Shown here in pieces: positions 45,797 through 49,738 of a DNA stretch of 49,738 bases. Under the pieces are notes generated by a model that worked only from the letters and a program-made list of their open reading frames with translations, did no database searches and had not been told where the DNA came from. A program made the position numbers and the translations under genes. Source of the stretch: Methanosarcina sp. (GTDB taxonomy: Archaea > Halobacteriota > Methanosarcinia > Methanosarcinales > Methanosarcinaceae); contig NZ_JAQUVZ010000023.1 of assembly GCF_028693135.1 (NCBI RefSeq), forward strand, positions 1 through 49,738, written 5' to 3'. Position 1 is the stretch's first letter. Every line of letters starts with the position of its first letter.

Positions 45797-46948
45797 TTAA
45801 TGCAGCCTTTTGAAAAGGGTGAAAACCAGGGCAAGACCTGCGACTCCGGCAGTAACCGAAAAACCCGGGATGCCAGTTCCACCGTTTTCTCCAGAGGTTG
45901 CGTTCCCTGTGCCAGGACTTGCTTCACTCGCATTCAAGGGGGAAAGATCAGACTCAATAATGGTTTCCCTGCGTTCGATAACATCTCCATCGTTACCAAA
46001 AAGTTCGATCTCAAGTCTGTAGATTCCTTCCGTAAGCCTTTCTTTCCAGGCAACTTCCACGGTCTCGTCATCATCATTCAGCAGCACAGGGACCCTTTCC
46101 CGGATGGACTCAACAAAAACGGAACTGCTATTCCCTGAGTTTTCCTGCAGGTCATATACTGAAAAAACCAGGTTTCCTTCAAAAGGTACCTGGGAACGCC
46201 CTAAAACAGTTGCACTTGCTCCGGTCTCATCTTGATAGATATCAGTAATCTCTGCATCGTCTCCGGAAGTGAAATGCTCTGTTGAAGCGATAAATCCTCT
46301 ACTGGGGGAATAGACCCGGACCTTCACTCTTCCTGTATACTCTTTATTGTTTTCGAGGAGAGTACCCCACGATGCAGAAAAGGTTTCCGGAACACTGGTT
46401 AGAGCTGCTTTTTCGGTTTTTGCACTGTAAATTACATTGTGCCCATCTACGAGCATGTATTCGATATCAAAAAGTGAGGCTTGATTGGGAGAGAGCACAA
46501 CAGTGATTCCTTCGGAGTTGGGGACAAGATCATCGACCTGAAGTTTGGAAGCGGAGTTGCTGCCGTAAACAAAACCATATTCCGATTCTGAAAGTACCTT
46601 CTCCTTTTCCAGAAGCTTTGCTCTCAGAGTGTAAGCCCCGCGTTCGGCATTCCTGATATTCCAGAAGCCAACTTTCGTGACCCTCGTATTCGCAGGAAAA
46701 CTGCCAGTTGAAAATGCCTGTGCAGCAATAACCTCTTCCGTTTCCCTTTCTGGCTTGACCAGAGATACCTCAAGGGTCAGGTTCTCTTCTGGCTGGTTTG
46801 AATAAAGGATTACATCAAAGGACTCGAGATCGCTGTAAAGTTCGGCTATGCGGGCTGAACCTGTTCCTTCGACCTGAGAAGTGTCTGCTGCAGAGGCCGG
46901 AATGATTGGTATAAGAAATAAAACAAGTAAGAAAAGAACGGTTTTCAT
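45797..46948 (-). CDS. Exported surface protein with PGF-CTERM-like sorting tail
   Basis: A 383-residue secreted protein: signal peptide (TVLFLLVLFLIPIIPASA), several Ig-like beta domains without catalytic motifs, a Ser/Gly/Asn linker with N-A-T and N-A-S sequons, then GIPGFSVTAGVAGLALVFTL and FKRLH. That PGF, hydrophobic helix and basic end fit the archaeosortase target tag PGF-CTERM, which is cut and replaced by a lipid anchor. It precedes the FtsX-like permease, much as a COG1361 protein precedes the permease at 24137, so it may be the outer partner. The ribosome site is weak (GGGAAA). Confidence 0.8.
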   Translation of the reverse strand: MKTVLFLLVLFLIPIIPASAADTSQVEGTGSARIAELYSDLESFDVILYSNQPEENLTLEVSLVKPERETEEVIAAQAFSTGSFPANTRVTKVGFWNIRNAERGAYTLRAKLLEKEKVLSESEYGFVYGSNSASKLQVDDLVPNSEGITVVLSPNQASLFDIEYMLVDGHNVIYSAKTEKAALTSVPETFSASWGTLLENNKEYTGRVKVRVYSPSRGFIASTEHFTSGDDAEITDIYQDETGASATVLGRSQVPFEGNLVFSVYDLQENSGNSSSVFVESIRERVPVLLNDDDETVEVAWKERLTEGIYRLEIELFGNDGDVIERRETIIESDLSPLNASEASPGTGNATSGENGGTGIPGFSVTAGVAGLALVFTLFKRLH

Positions 46949-47373
46949 AGTCTTTTTTCCCAGATTCTATAACAAAAAGATTGTTCGGATCTTATTTAAA
47001 AGAAATGCAGCCAGACAAACAGGTCATTTTCTACCCCCTGCCACGGAAGAAACAGAGAATAAAACCAGGAGCCAGAAAAACGGTTGAAAATTCCATCTTC
47101 GAATATTTAGGGAGAATTAACCGATTAATAAGGGGTCGCCAGAGGGAGAGGATATAAAAAATTTGAGAAATAAATACTTTTTAAAATTAACTAAACAAAA
47201 CCTGTAGTTAATCCGAAAGTATTTATTCTTTAATTGAAGTATAAGAAGACAATTATTAAATCAAAGCAAGTTTACTTGATTTATCGCTTTGAGAACAAAA
47301 TCTCACTGTCGGTTTTACTGAAATTTTTAGTTTTACTTGAATTATATAAAAAATACGTGTTCGAGCAGAAGGT
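46949..47373. promoter_or_regulatory. Divergent promoter region of cobQ with inverted repeats
   Basis: TCAAAGC (47261-47267) and GCTTTGA (47286-47292) form an exact inverted repeat that encloses CAAGT-TT-ACTTG (47267-47278). This could be an operator for a regulator. TTATATAA (47342-47349) is the cobQ TATA box, about 28 nt before ATG 47374. No cobalamin riboswitch core is seen. Confidence 0.4.
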
Positions 47374-48855
47374 ATGGTAAAAATGGAGAAGAAAAGCCTC
47401 TTAATCCTGGGAACCGCCTCTCATGTTGGAAAAAGTTCAGTCGTGACTGCCATATGCAGGATCCTGTCCAGAAGCTACAGGGTTGCCCCCTTCAAGGCCC
47501 AGAACATGAGCCTTAATTCCTGGATTACAAAAGACGGAAAGGAAATCGGGATTGCACAGGCAATCCAGGCAAAAGCCGCTGGTACCGAACCCACTGCAGA
47601 CATGAACCCTGTCCTCCTGAAGCCAAAAGGGGACCGTGTTTCCCAGGTAATCCTGCTGGGTGAACCCTATGCTGACAAAAGTGCAGGCGAGTATTACGAT
47701 TCCATTGAAGAAATGCATGCGGTCCTTAAAGGGGCTCTCGAAAGGCTCTGGAAAGAACACGACATCATAGTTATGGAAGGTGCCGGAGGGGCTGCAGAGA
47801 TCAACCTCTATGAAAGGGATATCGTAAATATAGGTACTGCCAGGCTCACTCAGGCTCCCATAATCCTTGTAGGAGATATAGAAAGGGGAGGCGTGTTTGC
47901 AAGCCTTTACGGCACAGTTGCCCTTCTGCCCGAAGATGTAAAGAAGAACGTCAAAGGGCTTATAATCAATAAATTCAGGGGCGACCCTGAAATCCTGAGG
48001 CCTGGGCTTAAGCAGCTTGAGGAAAAAACCGGAATCCCTGTGCTCGGAGTCCTGCCCTATTTCAAGCTCCGCATCCCCTCCGAAGATTCAGTCTCACTCG
48101 GGGATAAAGAAGCTTCAAATACAGAAAATTCAAAAACAGAAAACGAAATTGAAATCGCAGTAATCCGCCTGCCCAGAATCTCAAATTTTACGGACTTCGA
48201 ACCCCTTGAAGGCCTCGTAAAAGTCCGTTACGTAGACATTGACAAAGAACTCGGAAACCCTGATGCAATCATGATCCCTGGCACGAAGAACACGGTAAAT
48301 GATCTTCTCGACCTCAGGGCAAGCGGCATGGACAAAAAAATCCAGGCTTTCAAAGGAAAAATCCCGATCTTTGGAATATGCGGCGGCTATCAGATGCTTG
48401 GCAGAACTATCTTTGATTCCGGAGTGGAAAATGGAGTTGAAGCTGAGTTTGAAGGGCTCGGACTCCTGGATATAGGGACCAGATTCGGGGCATATGAAAA
48501 GCGGACAATTCAGGTGACAAAGAAAGTTAACGGCCACGGCCCTATCCTGAAATCCATAGACGGGGAAGAAATAAAAGGTTATGAGATTCACATGGGAGTT
48601 ACTGATTCAAATCGTGCTGTTTTCGGAGACGATGGAGCCATTGATGAAGAAGGCCTGGTGATTGGAACATATCTTCACGGGCTCTTTGATAACGGGAACA
48701 TAAGAAATGCTTTTGTTCAATATCTCTACGAGAAAAAAGGGCTTGAGTACGTGCCTGAAGAGATCGTAAGCGAAAGCGACGCCTATGACGAACTCGCAAG
48801 TGTGTTTGAACAAAACATTGACATGAAAAAGCTCTATGAGGTTACAGGGATCTGA
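47374..48855 (+). CDS. cobQ: Cobyric acid synthase
   Basis: A 493-residue amidotransferase that amidates four carboxylates of the corrin ring during cobalamin synthesis, needed for the methyl-transfer enzymes of methanogenesis. The N-terminal P-loop domain has LGTASHVGKSS (about 13-23) and APFKAQNMSLNS. The glutaminase domain has the nucleophile Cys in IFGICGGYQM (about 331-340) and the catalytic His in GTYLHGLFDN. A variable Glu/Asn/Ser-rich linker lies near 248-260. TATA spacing favours a leaderless start at ATG 47374; ATG 47383 behind AAGGT is the alternative. It stands alone and ends at a strong hairpin. Confidence 0.94.
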   Translation: MVKMEKKSLLILGTASHVGKSSVVTAICRILSRSYRVAPFKAQNMSLNSWITKDGKEIGIAQAIQAKAAGTEPTADMNPVLLKPKGDRVSQVILLGEPYADKSAGEYYDSIEEMHAVLKGALERLWKEHDIIVMEGAGGAAEINLYERDIVNIGTARLTQAPIILVGDIERGGVFASLYGTVALLPEDVKKNVKGLIINKFRGDPEILRPGLKQLEEKTGIPVLGVLPYFKLRIPSEDSVSLGDKEASNTENSKTENEIEIAVIRLPRISNFTDFEPLEGLVKVRYVDIDKELGNPDAIMIPGTKNTVNDLLDLRASGMDKKIQAFKGKIPIFGICGGYQMLGRTIFDSGVENGVEAEFEGLGLLDIGTRFGAYEKRTIQVTKKVNGHGPILKSIDGEEIKGYEIHMGVTDSNRAVFGDDGAIDEEGLVIGTYLHGLFDNGNIRNAFVQYLYEKKGLEYVPEEIVSESDAYDELASVFEQNIDMKKLYEVTGI

Positions 48856-48892
48856 AAATACCCGGGCTCGCAAAGATAAATAAAGTACTGAA

Positions 48893-48950
48893 ACAGGCTC
48901 TACGGGTACTGCTGTCCTGCAGTACCTGAAGCCTGTACCTTTACAGGTTT
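48893..48950 (+). terminator. Two overlapping hairpins after cobQ
   Basis: Large hairpin: ACAGGCT (48893) with AGCCTGT (48930) and inner GGTACTGC (48905) with GCAGTACC (48919), loop TGTCCT. Its 3' arm also pairs as CCTGTA (48932) with TACAGG (48942), giving a smaller hairpin followed by TTTTAATT. The two are mutually exclusive. Confidence 0.65.
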
Positions 48951-49738
48951 TAATTAAGATATTTTTTAAAACAGGTTTTGAGTGGGTTCTTAAGAGAACA
49001 CGAAAAAATTGGCACTAAAAAATAGGGTATACTATTGGGGTAAGTATAACTTTCTAGGTGGCATAATTGATCTCCAGAACCCTCTCAACGTTTATTTCTT
49101 TATTGTAAACTATTTATTCATTGTGAATTTTTTCTACTTAAGTGAAGTAAGAAACCGGACAATCTGAGAGAAGATCCGTTCCTATTTCTATCGAGTATAA
49201 TTTTTAGGTAAAATATACAACCTGAAATAAAGTAGTGTTGCCTGTTAGAATTTTTTTGATTAAATGTATAGCCTCTGTTTTTTCTGTACTGAGAGTAATA
49301 GACAGAAGAAAACATAGACAGAAGAAACCAGGAGTTATCGTCAAAAAAAAGAAATTGTGCAATGATTTTTGAAAATCCTGTGCCTGAAAAAGAGGGTGTT
49401 GAGTGGTTAGAGGGAGAACATATGGGGAGTATTTTGGAAAGAAAATTAGATACCATTTGGGGGCTTGGTATGTTTGCTTGTAAAGGGCGATAAATCCCAG
49501 AAGGTTTACCACTCAACAGTATCTAATTTTGCTGCTAAGTATTTATGCCTTATGAATTAATCTTACTGATCTAAGATCACCAAACTCAAACTTCAAAAAT
49601 CCATAACTATTTAGGAGTTACGCAGTTGAGCCGTAACATATCGTTTTTAACACTTTCATTCCTACATTAATTAATTTAATGTGTATAGAGGGTCATTTAA
49701 ATATGCTGTCACTGCCACTCTTCTAATTTTCATGGCAC
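48951..49738. other. AT-rich end of window, no gene seen
   Basis: No plus-strand frame of note. Minus-strand frames of 132 and 102 codons (49118-49516) overlap each other, lack ribosome sites and have low-complexity composition. TTTTTAAAACAGG and similar AT-rich runs dominate. Confidence 0.5.

Noticed and set aside
46949-47373. Cobalamin riboswitch before cobQ
   Set aside because: No B12-box-like core, and the TATA box places the transcription start next to the start codon, leaving no leader for a riboswitch.
49118-49516. Minus-strand genes of 132 and 102 codons near the window end
   Set aside because: The two overlap in different frames, have low-complexity composition and no start signals.

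Overview
The window looks like a chromosome segment of a Methanosarcina-type methanogenic archaeon. Supporting signs are archaeal TATA boxes about 26 bp before starts or inferred transcription starts, an archaeal AMP phosphorylase, an archaeal tRNA C56 2'-O-methyltransferase (aTrm56), cobyric acid synthase, a DUF1724-type HTH regulator, COG1361/CARDB-like surface proteins, a PGF-CTERM-like C-terminus, the tail of a group II intron at base 1, and long AT-rich intergenic stretches full of short tandem repeats. The species cannot be fixed from the sequence alone.

Layout. 1-67: 3' end of a group II intron. 804-5710: an MrfA-type DEAD/DEAH helicase and a COG2509-type FAD dehydrogenase. 5708-19480: a defence island. 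It opens with a ~0.4 kb AT-rich direct repeat, then hsdR, a DUF3800 gene, and a separately promoted, tightly overlapping set hsdS - AAA ATPase - HNH nuclease - hsdM. The ATPase/HNH pair has the architecture of a Septu (PtuA/PtuB) anti-phage module and sits inside a type I restriction-modification operon. Downstream lie three short relics of a different hsdS, duplicated leader and hairpin segments, and one DUF1828-like gene. 19490-28228: a Ca2+/Na+ antiporter, a possible structured RNA or dead mobile element, a MacB-like ABC operon (ATPase, COG1361 protein, permease), an HTH regulator, a secreted transglutaminase-like protein and a small STAS/SpoIIAA-like protein. 28496-38016: SulP transporter, GlgX debranching enzyme, a drug/Na+-type ABC-2 exporter whose ATPase seems to lack a standard start codon, a UBP-type zinc finger, an SDR enzyme with a decayed neighbour copy, and a phosphoribosyltransferase. 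38308-48855: aTrm56, AMP phosphorylase, an EamA transporter, two small proteins, a 151-bp repeat array, two tandem candidate small RNAs, an FtsX-type permease with a PGF-CTERM-like partner, and cobQ. The last ~0.8 kb shows no gene.

How the parts fit. HsdR, HsdM and HsdS make a complete type I restriction-modification set. The DUF3800 protein and the ATPase/HNH pair are visibly more AT-rich than hsdR and hsdM, as expected for inserted cargo, and the 4-nt and 14-nt overlaps imply co-translation. HsdS carries an extra ~80-residue winged-helix-like tail encoded directly before the ATPase, which might link the two systems. The most novel-looking observations are this composite defence locus with its hsdS graveyard, and the pair of homologous small RNA candidates at 43.8-44.2 kb with matched promoters and a shared fold.
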